Positions 8,132 to 16,935 of a stretch of 30,906 nt of DNA are shown one piece after another. Source of the stretch: Alphaproteobacteria bacterium (GTDB taxonomy: Bacteria > Pseudomonadota > Alphaproteobacteria > Sphingomonadales > Sphingomonadaceae); assembly GCA_005882415.1 (NCBI GenBank), contig VBAE01000080.1, positions 1 to 30,906 on the forward strand, in the 5' to 3' direction. Each line of letters starts with the position of its first letter. Within the stretch, counting starts at the first letter, position 1. Position numbers and translations under genes: made by a program. The notes beneath the pieces are model-generated. The model was not told the DNA's origin. It worked only from the letters and a program-made list of their open reading frames with translations, and made no database searches.

Positions 8132-9097
8132 TCAGAACCTCTCGTTGTGGTTCGCGACCCTCTCCACGGCCGAGGGCGTCGCCGTCTTGGGCAGGAAGCT
8201 CTCGGTCGAGACCTTGAGCCAGACCAGGATCGGCGAGGAGATGTAGATCGACGAATAGGTGCCGACGAAGATGCCGATCAGGATCGCGATGGTCAGGCCG
8301 AAGATCACCTCGGGCCCGATCAGGAGCAAGCAGAGCAGCGCCAGCATGATCGACAGCGAGGTCACCATCGTGCGCGACAGCGTCTCGTTCAGCGAGAGAT
8401 TGAGCAAGGGCACGATGTCCATCTTGCGGTATTTTCGAAGATTCTCGCGGATCCGGTCGTAGATGACCACGGTGTCGTTCAGCGAATAGCCGACGATGGT
8501 CAGGATCGCCGCGACGACGTTCAGGTTGAACTCGAGCTGGGTCAGCGAGAAGAAGCCCATCGTCATGCAGACGTCGTGGAACAGGGTGACGAGCGCCCCG
8601 ACGCCGAACTGCCATTCGAAGCGGAACCAGATGAAGACGGCGATTCCGATCATCGCCAGAGCGATCGAGATCGAGCCCGAGCGGTAGAGCTCGTTCGACA
8701 CCTTGCCGGAGACGCTGTCGACCGCGAACTTGGCGTCGGGATGCTTCGCCTGGATGGCGGTACGAACCCGCGAGGCGGCCTCGTTGGCGGCGGCGTCGCC
8801 CCCCGGCGGAAGGCCCATCCGGATCGCCAGGGTGTTCTTGTTGCCGAATTCCTGGATCGTCGCATCGCCGAGGTTGAGGCTGTCGACGGTCGTGCGCACT
8901 TCCTCGATCGGAGCAGCCTGGCTGAAGGTCGCGCGGATCATCTGGCCGCCGACGAAATCGACTCCGAGATTGAGGCCGCGCACCGCGACGAGGCCGATCG
9001 AGGCCAAAGTGACGACGATCGACAGGACCAGGGCGACGTTGCGCCAGCGCATGAAGTCGATGTTGGTATTGTCGGGGACGAGCTTAAGCAGGCGCAT
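8132..9097 (-). CDS. secF: Protein translocase subunit SecF
   Basis: This 321-residue inner-membrane protein, with SecD, uses the proton gradient to help pull secreted proteins out of the SecYEG channel. It has the expected first membrane helix (WRNVALVLSIVVTLASIGLVAV), the GLNLGVDFVGG motif starting the periplasmic domain, and a C-terminal block of five membrane helices. That block includes YSLNDTVVIYDRIREN, the family signature. It starts nine bases after secD on the same strand and is clearly in the yajC-secD-secF operon. Confidence 0.97.
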   Translation of the reverse strand: MRLLKLVPDNTNIDFMRWRNVALVLSIVVTLASIGLVAVRGLNLGVDFVGGQMIRATFSQAAPIEEVRTTVDSLNLGDATIQEFGNKNTLAIRMGLPPGGDAAANEAASRVRTAIQAKHPDAKFAVDSVSGKVSNELYRSGSISIALAMIGIAVFIWFRFEWQFGVGALVTLFHDVCMTMGFFSLTQLEFNLNVVAAILTIVGYSLNDTVVIYDRIRENLRKYRKMDIVPLLNLSLNETLSRTMVTSLSIMLALLCLLLIGPEVIFGLTIAILIGIFVGTYSSIYISSPILVWLKVSTESFLPKTATPSAVERVANHNERF

Positions 9098-9106
9098 GGC
9101 CGTTCC

Positions 9107-10693
9107 TCAGATATGGAGCACGCGGGGCCGCGCCTTGCGCGCCCACAGAGCGACGAGCATGCGGGTCACGTTGACCGCGGTGAACACCGAAGTGACGATG
9201 CCGATCCCGAGCACCACCGCGAAGCCGCGGATCGGGCCGGAGCCGAAGTAGAACATCAGGACGGCGGCGATCACGTTGGTGATGTTGGCGTCGAAAATGG
9301 CGGTGCTCGCCTCGCGATAGCCGGCCTCGATCGCGTCCAGAGTTCTCCGGTCGCGTCTCTGCTCCTCGCGGATTCGCTCGTTGATCAGAACGTTGGCGTC
9401 GACTGCCGCGCCGATGGTGAGGACGAAGCCCGCGATTCCGGGCAGGGTCAGAGTCGCGTTGAAGATCGCCATGATGCCGAGGATGAGGAGGGCGTTCAGA
9501 ACCAGCGCCACCGTCGCATAGACGCCGAAGCGGCCGTAGGTGATCAGCATGAACAGGATCACCGCGAAGGTCGCGACGATGCTGGCGATGGCGCCCCATT
9601 TGATCGAATCGGCGCCGAGCTCAGGCCCGACCGTGCGCTCCTCGATCACCTTCAGGGTGACCGGGAGCTTGCCCGAGCGGAGCTGGATGGCGAGATCGTT
9701 CGCGCTCTGGACGGTGAAGCCGCCGGAGATCTGCGCGGTGCCGCCGAGGATCGGCTCGTTGATGTTGGGTGCCGAGATGACGACGTTGTCGAGGATGATC
9801 GCGAACGGCTTGCCGACGTTCGTCTGGGTCACCTTGGCGAAGGAGCGCGAGCCCTTGCCGTCGAAGGTGATGGTCACGACGGGGTGGCCGTCCTGGTTGT
9901 AATCCTGCTTGGCGTCGACGAGCTGGTCGCCGGTAACCATCGCCTTGCGGTAGACCGCGATCGGAGCGCCGCCCTGGTAGCGAAGCAGCTGGCTTCCGGG
10001 GGGAGCGCGGCCGGACTGGAGCTCGGCCGGGCTCGCGTTGAGGTCGACCAGTTTGAACTCGAGGCGGGCGGTCTTGCCGACGCGGCTCTTGAGCCCCTCG
10101 GGATCCTGAAGGCCCGGCACCTGGACCAGGATTCGCTGGTCGCCCTGGCGGATGACGGTGACTTCCTTGGTCCCGTCGGGGTCGACGCGGTTGTAGACCA
10201 CCTCCCGGGCGGTCGCCATCGCGCTGTCGATCGCATTGTCGATGCCCGACTGGGTCGGGGTCATGACGATCCGGTTCTGGTCGACCAAATTGACGTTCCA
10301 GTCGCGGGTGCCGAGCTTGGCCGGCTGGGTCTGGCCGCGGGCGAACTCCATCGCCGCGTCGACCTGGGCCGGGTTCCTGACCATGAAGGAGAGGCGACCG
10401 CCGGCGGTCGAGACGTCGCCGATGTCGATCACCGGATTGTTGCGGCGCAGGCCGAGGCGGATGGCCTCCTCCATCTGCTCGAGCCGCCGGCGGGCGACCT
10501 CGCTCGTGTCCGCCTCGAACAGCAGGTGGCTCCCGCCGGCAAGGTCGAGGCCGAGGTTGATGCGGGCGCTTGGGATGATCGCCGGCCATTTCGCGACCTG
10601 GCTCTCAGGGAAGAGGCTCGGCACCGCGAACAGCACGCCGACCAGGCAGAGGAGCGTGATGCCCCAGACCTTCCAGCGGGGAAAATCGAGCAT
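9107..10693 (-). CDS. secD: Protein translocase subunit SecD
   Basis: This is 528 residues, the usual length. An N-terminal membrane helix is followed by the GLDLAGGSHLLFEAD motif, a large periplasmic region (P1 head and base), and a C-terminal RND-like block of membrane helices. That block includes GFVLTIGAAVDANVLINERI, the SecD signature. It works with SecF in proton-driven late-stage translocation at the inner membrane. The ATG overlaps the yajC stop codon by one base (TGATG), indicating translational coupling. Confidence 0.97.
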   Translation of the reverse strand: MLDFPRWKVWGITLLCLVGVLFAVPSLFPESQVAKWPAIIPSARINLGLDLAGGSHLLFEADTSEVARRRLEQMEEAIRLGLRRNNPVIDIGDVSTAGGRLSFMVRNPAQVDAAMEFARGQTQPAKLGTRDWNVNLVDQNRIVMTPTQSGIDNAIDSAMATAREVVYNRVDPDGTKEVTVIRQGDQRILVQVPGLQDPEGLKSRVGKTARLEFKLVDLNASPAELQSGRAPPGSQLLRYQGGAPIAVYRKAMVTGDQLVDAKQDYNQDGHPVVTITFDGKGSRSFAKVTQTNVGKPFAIILDNVVISAPNINEPILGGTAQISGGFTVQSANDLAIQLRSGKLPVTLKVIEERTVGPELGADSIKWGAIASIVATFAVILFMLITYGRFGVYATVALVLNALLILGIMAIFNATLTLPGIAGFVLTIGAAVDANVLINERIREEQRRDRRTLDAIEAGYREASTAIFDANITNVIAAVLMFYFGSGPIRGFAVVLGIGIVTSVFTAVNVTRMLVALWARKARPRVLHI

Positions 10694-11022
10694 CAGTCGT
10701 TCGCCGGCTTGGGATTGTTGGAGCGGACCTCGGACAGCATCGACTTGACGACCTTGACCCGCACTCCGGAGGCGATCTCGAGCTCGATCTCGCTATCCTC
10801 GACCTTGACCACCTTGCCGATCACGCCGCCGCTGGTCACAGCGACGTCGTTCTTCTTCACCGCCGCAAGCATGTCGCGATGCTGCTTCATCCGCTTCTGC
10901 TGCGGGCGGATCATCAGGAAATACATGATGGCGAAGACCGCGACCCAGGGCAGGATCGAGATGAGGCTCATGGCGCCGCCCGAGGGGGCGCCGGTCGAGG
11001 CAATAGCTGGAGAAGCGAACAT
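10693..11022 (-). CDS. yajC: Sec translocon accessory protein YajC
   Basis: The gene encodes 109 residues from ATG 11022. A single N-terminal membrane helix ends in the family signature YFLMIRPQQKRMKQH, followed by the small cytoplasmic domain (TSGGVIGKVVKVEDSEIELEI). YajC binds SecDF at the inner membrane. A longer in-frame reading to 11247 overlaps the divergent monooxygenase gene and was rejected. It is the first gene of the Sec accessory operon. A hairpin (GGCGCCC/GGGCGCC, 11044-11060) sits in the likely 5' untranslated region about 20 nt before the start. Confidence 0.93.
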   Translation of the reverse strand: MFASPAIASTGAPSGGAMSLISILPWVAVFAIMYFLMIRPQQKRMKQHRDMLAAVKKNDVAVTSGGVIGKVVKVEDSEIELEIASGVRVKVVKSMLSEVRSNNPKPAND

Positions 11023-11043
11023 TCGGCTTACCTGATGAGGAGG

Positions 11044-11060
11044 GGCGCCCCACGGGCGCC
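11044..11060 (-). other. Short GC hairpin before yajC
   Basis: Perfect 7-bp arms GGCGCCC and GGGCGCC enclose a 3-nt loop, 21 nt upstream of the yajC ATG. It could affect translation or mRNA stability of the secDF operon. That role is inferred from position only. Confidence 0.35.
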
Positions 11061-11161
11061 GATATGGTGGCGGGCGACTATCACGGCGGCGGGCTCTTGC
11101 GCAAGGCGGGGTCGGAGCGGATGACATAGGGCTCAGGCCGGCATCGGCAAGGGAGACGGGC

Positions 11162-11473
11162 ATGATAATCGTGACGGGCACGGCACGCTTCGGCGAGGGC
11201 GAGATCGAGCGGCTGAGGACCGCGCTGGCGGAAAATGTCGCCGCCACGTGGGCGGAAGCGGGGTGCAGCCATTATGCCTATGCGGTCGACATCTCCGACC
11301 CGAACCTGCTCCACGTCACCGAATGGTGGGAGGACCAGGCGGCGATGAAGGCGCATATGGAGACGCCGCACATGGCCAAGCTGATGGCGACGCTGGGCGA
11401 GGCGAGGATCGAAGGCCTCAGCATCAAGGCCTATGACGCCGAGTTCCGCGGCAATGTGCTGGGCAGCGACTAG
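11162..11473 (+). CDS. Antibiotic biosynthesis monooxygenase-fold (ABM) protein
   Basis: The gene encodes 103 residues with the pattern of the ABM/YgiN ferredoxin-like fold. It opens MIIVTGTARF, then has the helix EIERLRTALAENVAAT, CSHYAYAVDISDPNLLHVTEWWED and the helix AMKAHMETPHMAKLM. Members are small dimeric cytoplasmic proteins, including quinol monooxygenases and some heme-degrading enzymes. The Asn/Trp residues needed for heme degradation are not evident, so a quinol-type or unknown role is more likely. GGGAGA precedes the ATG. The downstream neighbour is the second copy of the 165-bp repeat. Confidence 0.8.
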   Translation: MIIVTGTARFGEGEIERLRTALAENVAATWAEAGCSHYAYAVDISDPNLLHVTEWWEDQAAMKAHMETPHMAKLMATLGEARIEGLSIKAYDAEFRGNVLGSD

Positions 11474-11482
11474 GCCGCTCAG

Positions 11483-11647
11483 CTGCCTCCCCATCGCCAG
11501 ATGGGGAGGGGGACCAGCGTAGCTGGTGGAGGGGTGATCAGGCGCCGACGTGGAGGGTTCACGCGGGAACCGACCAAGCCGAGCCTTGTCACCCCTCCAC
11601 CACCTTCGGTGGTCCCCCTCCCCGCCGCTAGCGCGGCAGGGAGGCAG
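11483..11647. repeat. 165-bp nested inverted repeat, copy 2
   Basis: This copy has the same length, orientation and termini (CTGCCTCCC...GGGAGGCAG) as 3931-4095. The hairpin at its start reads ACCAGC/GCTGGT where copy 1 reads ACCATGC/GCATGGT, so both arms changed together and pairing is kept. The right half (TCACCCCTCCACCACCTTCG onward) is almost identical between copies, whereas the centre (about 11540-11585) has diverged. It lies between two convergent genes, where it could also serve as a terminator. Confidence 0.85.
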
Positions 11648-11659
11648 AAGGCGATCGCC

Positions 11660-12142
11660 CTACCGCCTCTGCGGGTCGAGGATGATCAGGGTCGAGGTGC
11701 CGTGGGCGAGGAGCTTCCCTTCGGAATCGGTGATTCGGGCTTCGGCGGTGGCGATCTGGCGGCCCCGGCTGAGCACCCGCCCCTCGGCGCGGATGGTGCC
11801 GCCGCCGGGGCGGATCGGGCGGGTGAAGTTCACCTTGGTCTCGACCGTCGTATAGCCGAGCCCGGCGGGTAGCGCGCTGTGCACCGCGCAACCGGCGGCG
11901 CTGTCGATGAGGGTGAGCGCCACCCCGCCATGGACCCCGCCGAGCGGATTGAGATGCTCCGGCCCGGGCTCGCCCTCGAACACGGCAAGCCCCTCCTCCA
12001 CCTCCGCCAGGCGGAAGCCGAGCTGGCGCCCGATCGGCGGCGAGGGGAAGCGGCCGGAGATGATCCCGCGTAGGAATTCGAGGCCGGAGAGGCCGGCGAT
12101 CTCCTCGGGCGAACAGACGCCGTAGCGGCGGGTGTCGGTCAT
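11660..12142 (-). CDS. PaaI-family hotdog thioesterase
   Basis: The gene encodes 160 residues from ATG 12142 (MTDTRRYGVC). The hotdog-fold thioesterase signature LNPLGGVHGGVALTLIDSAA is present, with the HGG loop that typically positions the catalytic region, and is followed by VNFTRPIRPGG and a GRQIATAEARI strand. Members hydrolyse acyl- or aryl-CoA thioesters in the cytoplasm; the substrate cannot be inferred here. An upstream extension to 12217 is possible but non-conserved in character. It is convergent with the ABM gene, and the repeat at 11483-11647 lies in between. Confidence 0.85.
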   Translation of the reverse strand: MTDTRRYGVCSPEEIAGLSGLEFLRGIISGRFPSPPIGRQLGFRLAEVEEGLAVFEGEPGPEHLNPLGGVHGGVALTLIDSAAGCAVHSALPAGLGYTTVETKVNFTRPIRPGGGTIRAEGRVLSRGRQIATAEARITDSEGKLLAHGTSTLIILDPQRR

Positions 12143-12210
12143 TTCGCCGGCTCCACTTGCGGTTAGGTCCGAAAAGTGGGCGGCGGCGGCGCCCCGGTCA
12201 ATGGGCGTGC

Positions 12211-12239
12211 TTGCCATAAGCGCGCGACCGGCCTAAATC
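12211..12239 (+). promoter_or_regulatory. Candidate sigma-70 promoter of tRNA-Pro
   Basis: TTGCCA (12211-12216), a 17-nt spacer and TAAATC (12234-12239) give a housekeeping-type promoter. It lies 35 nt before the tRNA 5' end, the expected distance for a tRNA precursor with a short leader. Confidence 0.5.
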
Positions 12240-12274
12240 GCCCGCCTCCCGGGTGCCTCTGGCGCCCGCCCGGT

Positions 12275-12351
12275 CGGGGCGTAGCGCAGCCTGGTAGCGC
12301 ATCACACTGGGGGTGTGGAGGTCGCTGGTTCGAATCCAGTCGCCCCGACCA
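12275..12351 (+). tRNA. tRNA-Pro (anticodon GGG)
   Basis: The 77-nt cloverleaf is complete. The acceptor stem CGGGGCG pairs with CGCCCCG, the D stem is GCGC/GCGC, the anticodon stem TCACA/TGTGG carries loop CTGGGGG (anticodon GGG), and the T arm contains GGTTCGAATCC. CCA is encoded at 12349-12351. It reads proline codons CCC and CCU. A short T run follows at 12352-12356, abutting the stop codon of the convergent DUF2339 gene. Confidence 0.97.
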
Positions 12352-12355
12352 TTTT

Positions 12356-14893
12356 TCAAGCTTCCGCAGCCCTTGGCGCCGCCTCCGCGGTGAGGACCGC
12401 CGTGTAGAGCTTGCCGATCCCGATCAGGGCGACTCCGAGGCCCAAGAAGGAGAGGATCCGAAGCACTCCCTCCAGCGCCGACGCGTCCACGAGGAAGACC
12501 TTGAGGATCGTCGCGGTGAGGAGGACAAGGCCGGCGAGGCGAAGCGCCTTGTCGCGGATCCGGATCCCGAACAGCAATAGCGCGATCGAGAGCAGCAGCC
12601 CGGCGAGCGAATAGCCGTAGGATTCGGTCGAACCGATGGTGAGGCCGCTCAGGATCGGGCCCTGGAAGAGCTGGCGGACCATCAGCATCACGCCGAGGAT
12701 CAGCGAGGCGAGGAAGGCACCCAGCCAAATGCCGGAGCGCACCGCGCTGTCGGCGCTCCGCCGCGCCCGGTAGAGCCAGAAGGCGCTCAGCAGATAGGCG
12801 GGGAGGAGGAGGTTGAGTACCGGCAGGCTCCCGACCGACTGGGCGACCAAAGCCGGGTTGTGGAGCAGCATGTCGAACCAGATCAGGCGCGCCGTGGCGA
12901 GGCCGGTGAGGATGATGCCGGTCAGCCAGCTTCGGTCCTTGTCGAGGCCGGGCACGGGGAGGCGGCCGGTGCAGACCAGCCAGCCCGTCAGGAAGAGGAA
13001 TTGGGTGATCAGCATCCGCTCGGCAAAGCCGCGATTCTGGAAGTCGGTGGGATCGGCGAGGCCCCAGGCCTGCTTGAAGAAGACGTAGAGCGCGGCGCCG
13101 AGCAGGAACAGGCCGGCGCCGAGGGCAGCGCGGCGGAGCTTGGGCCGGTGCTCCGGGAGCAGGCGCGACAAAGCGAGCAGCGGCAGCGCGGGGAGGAGCA
13201 GGAGCAGGAAGGCGTGCCGGACGTCGGGCAGGCTTGCCGCCAGCGCCGCCATCCCGCCCAATGACCGGATCAGCGTCGCCCACAGCTCCGGAAGCATCGC
13301 GATGCACCAGTAAGCGCCGACAAAGGCGGTGAGGGCGGTGAGGGCGGAGACCCCGCGGCCGGGCATCGGACGGGCGGCGAAGGCGGGGAGGAGGGCGAGC
13401 AGCATCCAGGCGAAGCCGAGCCATTCGCGCGGCAAGAGGTCCGACAAAGCGACCGCGGCGAGCAGCAAGGCGATCCCGCCTGCGGCGAGCATCGGCCGGT
13501 CCGGACCTTCCTCGACCGGCACCTGGGAGCGGCGCCAGGCGAGGAAGAGCGGGCCGAGGGCGAGGGCGGCGAGCAGGGCGCCCCAGGCCGGGAAGGAGAG
13601 CAAAGCGGGCTCGATCAGCCTCAGGATCAAAGCCGGGCCGGCAAAGGCGAGGCTGGCGGTCAGCACCGGGCCGAGGCGGCGCTCCCCGAAGGCCGCTTCC
13701 GGCATGGAGCCTGCGGCGAAGAGCAGAGTGATTCCGGCGGCGATCAGCGCCATGTCGGCGCTCTTGTCGCCCGCCTCGATCGCCAGCAGGAGAAGCGCGA
13801 GGACCAGCGCGATGGCGGGAAGCGGCCGGTAGTGCTCGCGGCGGCGGGCGAGGAAGAAGCAGGTGGCGGCGAGCAGGGCGTAGAGGCCCCAGCCGACCGA
13901 ATCGAGATCGTCGCGGGTGACGATGAAGGCGAGCTGGACCAGGCCCAGCGCCGGCGGCCGGACCCGGGAGAGGTGCCTCCCCTCCCCCGCCGGTACCAGC
14001 GAAGCGGCGATTGCCAGGGGCACGATGAAGATCCCTGCGGCGAGCGCATGGGCGGTCGGGCCGAAGATGAGGGTGACGGTGTAGGCGTAGCTGAGCAGCA
14101 GCGCGGCGGCGGCGAGCCAGGACCAGCCGCGGCGGGCGGCGACGACGAACAGGGCCACATCGAGCAGGCCGAGATAGGTGAGCAAAGGAATCGCGCTCTC
14201 GGTCGGGTCGCCGACCAAAGCCGGCGTCGCAAAGCCGCCGAGCAGGCCGAGCACCGCGGTCGGCGGGCCGTGGCGGAGCGACAGATAGAGCGCGGCACCG
14301 GTGACCAGCACCATCAGCGCCGAGGCTGTGGTCTTGGAGATGAGGCCGTAAAGGATCAGCGACCCATAAGGCGTGGCGTAGAGGACGACGATCCCCGCCC
14401 CGACCAGAGCCTGCGCCACCCGCTCGTCGACCGCGATCCCCGGCCGCCGCCGGGCGATTTCGCCCGCCACCAGCAAGGCGATCCCGAAGGCGCCCGCCAT
14501 CAGCATCTGCACCGCGGGGGTGATGAGCCCGATCTGCATCGAGAATCGGACGAGGAGGACGCCGGCGACGGCCAGGGCGATCCCGCCGATCCAGATCAGC
14601 AACCGCCCGCCGACCAGGCGTTCGAACAGATGGGCAAAGCTTTCCGGCGGCACGGGGGGTTCGTGGACGACATCCGGGTCGCCGAGTATGTCGATCTCCG
14701 GCGCGCGGTGGGACGGGAAGAGGAGAGGCTCGCGCAGGCGGACGACCTCCTCCTCGAGCGGATCGGCCCGCACCGGCCGCGGCTCGGCCTCCAGAAGGTG
14801 CGCGACCTGCGCCTGCAGCTCCTGCACCTGCCTCCACAGGAGCAGGAGGAACCCGGCGAGGACGGCGATGCCGGCGAGAAGGAGTCCTTCCAT
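12356..14893 (-). CDS. DUF2339 multi-spanning membrane protein
   Basis: This 845-residue protein starts with one membrane helix (LLLAGIAVLAGFLLLLW) followed by a short coiled segment (VQELQAQVAHLLEAEP). A linker leads into the conserved region LFERLVGGRLLIWIGGIALAVAG that marks DUF2339. More than twenty further hydrophobic helices run nearly to the C-terminus. The function of the family is unknown, and it is found in the inner membrane of many bacteria. The stop codon touches the 3' end of tRNA-Pro. No frameshift is visible. Confidence 0.85.
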   Translation of the reverse strand: MEGLLLAGIAVLAGFLLLLWRQVQELQAQVAHLLEAEPRPVRADPLEEEVVRLREPLLFPSHRAPEIDILGDPDVVHEPPVPPESFAHLFERLVGGRLLIWIGGIALAVAGVLLVRFSMQIGLITPAVQMLMAGAFGIALLVAGEIARRRPGIAVDERVAQALVGAGIVVLYATPYGSLILYGLISKTTASALMVLVTGAALYLSLRHGPPTAVLGLLGGFATPALVGDPTESAIPLLTYLGLLDVALFVVAARRGWSWLAAAALLLSYAYTVTLIFGPTAHALAAGIFIVPLAIAASLVPAGEGRHLSRVRPPALGLVQLAFIVTRDDLDSVGWGLYALLAATCFFLARRREHYRPLPAIALVLALLLLAIEAGDKSADMALIAAGITLLFAAGSMPEAAFGERRLGPVLTASLAFAGPALILRLIEPALLSFPAWGALLAALALGPLFLAWRRSQVPVEEGPDRPMLAAGGIALLLAAVALSDLLPREWLGFAWMLLALLPAFAARPMPGRGVSALTALTAFVGAYWCIAMLPELWATLIRSLGGMAALAASLPDVRHAFLLLLLPALPLLALSRLLPEHRPKLRRAALGAGLFLLGAALYVFFKQAWGLADPTDFQNRGFAERMLITQFLFLTGWLVCTGRLPVPGLDKDRSWLTGIILTGLATARLIWFDMLLHNPALVAQSVGSLPVLNLLLPAYLLSAFWLYRARRSADSAVRSGIWLGAFLASLILGVMLMVRQLFQGPILSGLTIGSTESYGYSLAGLLLSIALLLFGIRIRDKALRLAGLVLLTATILKVFLVDASALEGVLRILSFLGLGVALIGIGKLYTAVLTAEAAPRAAEA

Positions 14894-14932
14894 CCCCTTT
14901 AGGCTAACCGCCCCGCCCCGCCCTGTCAGCGC

Positions 14933-16597
14933 CTAAATCAAAGGCAGCGGCATCGCCTCCACATCCCCCGCCCAAAGCCCCCTGGCGCGGGCGAGGTGGG
15001 CGGCGGAATCGGCCTGCTGGCCGAGCTTCGCCTCAGCCTTCGACAGGAGGTAGAGTGCGAGCGGATCGCCGGGCCATTTCGCGAGTGAGGCGGCGAGCTG
15101 GCGTTTCGCCCCTTCCGCGTCCCCCGCGGCCAGCGTCGCCGCGGCGAGGCTTCGGCGGGCCGAATACCAGAAAGGCGGCGGGTCGCTGTTGAAGCCGGCG
15201 CTCTCCTGGACGTTCATCGCGCTTCGATAGGCGGTGGCCGCGGCGGCGAAATTGCCGGCGAGCATCGCCGAGCGGCCCTCCAACACATGCTGGACGACCT
15301 CGGTTAGCGCGTCGGCATTCTCGCTTCCGAGGCTTTCGGGGCCGGCCCGGAGCTTCGCGATCGCGGCGGCTTCGGCGGCGACCGCGCCCGAGTCCCCCTT
15401 CCTCGCGAGCGCCTCCCCCCGCGCATAATGGCGCATCGCCCGCATCAGCGCCGAGCTCGGCTCGGCCATGCCGAGCACTTCGGCCACGTCGCCGTGGCGG
15501 CCCGCCGCGTACCAGGTGACCGAACGCCGGTAGCGCAGGCGCTGGTCGTCCTCCCCCTCGGGGAAGCGCTTGCGGTAGATGTCGGAGACCGCGAGCGCGG
15601 TCTTGCCGTCGCCGCGGATCAGAGCGCTCTCGATCGCGAAATGGCTGTTATGCGCGAACAGCCCCGTCCGATACTCCGATTCCGGCGGCTTCACCCTGGC
15701 GGCATAGGCATTGTCGGCGGCGATCGCGGCGACGTTGGCCCGCGCCGCATCCTCGTAGCGGCCCACCCAGTAGAAAGTGTGGGAGGGCATGTGGACGAGG
15801 TGGCTCGCCGCCGGCGCGACCCGGCCGAGCCGCTCGGCATAAGGCACGGCCAGCTCCTCTTGGTCGATCCAGTCGGTCAGATGGATGTACATGTGGATTG
15901 CGCCGCTATGGTCCGGATTGCGGCGGAGCACCGTCTCGAGCAGGCGCTGGGCGTTGGTGCCGGCCTTGATGTCGCTCCCCTTGACCAGCATCTCGGCGTC
16001 GGCGGCGATCACGGCGATGGCGTCGTCGTTGGGATAAGCCGCGGCGAGCTTCGCCATCGCCTTCATATAGGGCTTGTTGCGGAAGTCGCTTCCGCCCGCG
16101 TTGCGGACCTGCATCGCCTTGATGAGGGCGCGGTCATGCTCCGAGAGGCGAGCGCCGAGGGCGGCGGCGCGGCTCGCCGCGGCGGTGGCGGCGGCAAGCT
16201 CCTCGGTGCGCGGCTGCAGGTTGATGGTGGGCCCGCGCGCCCAGGCCTCGCCCCAGAAGCAGAGCGCGCAATCGGGATCGAGCCGCTGCGCCTGGTGGAA
16301 CGACCGGACCGCCTCCATTTCGTCGAACGCCCAGATCAGGCGGATGCCCTGGTCGAACCAGCGCCGAGCCTCCTCGTTTGCCGTGTCGGGGACGATTCCC
16401 GAGGTTCCGAGCCCGTCTACCAGCAGCGGCGGCGGTGCGTCGGCGTCGGCCGCTACGGCGGCAATCGCGCCGGCGAAGCAGGAGAGGGAAGCGGGCAACC
16501 CGACCGGGCGGAGCGACACCGCCACGCCCTGCGCCGAAAGCGCGGCACCGGCGAGAGTGCCGAGCAGATAAGCCGTCCGTCTTGCCAAGCGCGCCAT
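14933..16597 (-). CDS. Secreted tetratricopeptide-repeat protein
   Basis: The 554 residues begin with a signal-peptide-like N-terminus (RRTAYLLGTLAGAALSAQG). TPR-like helices follow, opening with EEARRWFDQGIRLIWAFDEMEA and DPDCALCFWGEAWARG. This is the hallmark of a family of exported TPR proteins in which a Cys-x2-Cys is followed by WGEAWA. Later segments HLVHMPSHTFYWVGRY and GRYEDAARAN match the same family. The likely role is as a scaffold in the periplasm; the partner is unknown. A GGAAC-N17-CGCT sequence (16663-16688, minus strand) upstream is a weak EcfG-like promoter candidate. Confidence 0.82.
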   Translation of the reverse strand: MARLARRTAYLLGTLAGAALSAQGVAVSLRPVGLPASLSCFAGAIAAVAADADAPPPLLVDGLGTSGIVPDTANEEARRWFDQGIRLIWAFDEMEAVRSFHQAQRLDPDCALCFWGEAWARGPTINLQPRTEELAAATAAASRAAALGARLSEHDRALIKAMQVRNAGGSDFRNKPYMKAMAKLAAAYPNDDAIAVIAADAEMLVKGSDIKAGTNAQRLLETVLRRNPDHSGAIHMYIHLTDWIDQEELAVPYAERLGRVAPAASHLVHMPSHTFYWVGRYEDAARANVAAIAADNAYAARVKPPESEYRTGLFAHNSHFAIESALIRGDGKTALAVSDIYRKRFPEGEDDQRLRYRRSVTWYAAGRHGDVAEVLGMAEPSSALMRAMRHYARGEALARKGDSGAVAAEAAAIAKLRAGPESLGSENADALTEVVQHVLEGRSAMLAGNFAAAATAYRSAMNVQESAGFNSDPPPFWYSARRSLAAATLAAGDAEGAKRQLAASLAKWPGDPLALYLLSKAEAKLGQQADSAAHLARARGLWAGDVEAMPLPLI

Positions 16598-16662
16598 CGA
16601 GTCCCCCTGGTTGAGGAGGCGATCCTAGGCCGGGCGGAAGCCGTGGGAAAGAACCGAAAGAA

Positions 16663-16688
16663 AGCGTTTTCCTACACCCTTGTGTTCC
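16663..16688 (-). promoter_or_regulatory. Weak EcfG-like promoter candidate for the TPR gene
   Basis: On the minus strand GGAAC, a 17-nt spacer and CGCT (consensus CGTT, one mismatch) lie about 65 nt before the TPR start codon. A second GGAAC sits 11 nt upstream. Confidence 0.25.
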
Positions 16689-16752
16689 TAGTATGTTCCT
16701 CCCGGCCGCACCCGATGCCGGGCTGCGAGTCTCGAAGAAGAGGAGAAAAGTT

Positions 16753-16908
16753 ATGTCGATCGGATCAACCGCGAAGAAGGGGGTGAAGCTGCTCCCCGTC
16801 ATCCTCGCTTACCTGCCGGCGGTCATGGACCTGTTCCGGCAGGTGAAGAAGGCGGTGAAGAAGCCGAAGGCGGAAGCGCCGGAAGCTTCGGCGGCGGGCG
16901 AGGCCTGA
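16753..16908 (+). CDS. 51-residue basic amphipathic protein, unknown
   Basis: ATG 16753 is preceded by AGGAG at optimal spacing, which decides this start over a longer reading from 16693. The product opens MSIGSTAKKGVKLLPVILAY, has a hydrophobic stretch (LLPVILAYLPAVMDLF), then a lysine-rich segment (RQVKKAVKKPKAEAPE) and an Ala/Glu tail. One short membrane-associating helix with a cationic tail would fit. No family is recognised. The FemAB-like gene follows 64 nt later on the same strand, so co-transcription is possible. Confidence 0.65.
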   Translation: MSIGSTAKKGVKLLPVILAYLPAVMDLFRQVKKAVKKPKAEAPEASAAGEA

Positions 16909-16935
16909 GCCGGCCACGCGGAGGGAGGCGCGGCT

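Noticed and set aside
8147..11035. A 962-codon open frame on the plus strand
   Set aside because: It is antisense to yajC-secD-secF, which are certain. Its composition (Asp/Arg/Gly/Val-rich, no domain) is what a GC-rich genome gives on the complementary strand.
12198..14837. A long minus-strand frame ending in DWIRTSDLHTPSVMRYQAA
   Set aside because: That C-terminal phrase is the well-known false translation of the reverse complement of tRNA-Pro, and the rest is a shadow of the DUF2339 gene.
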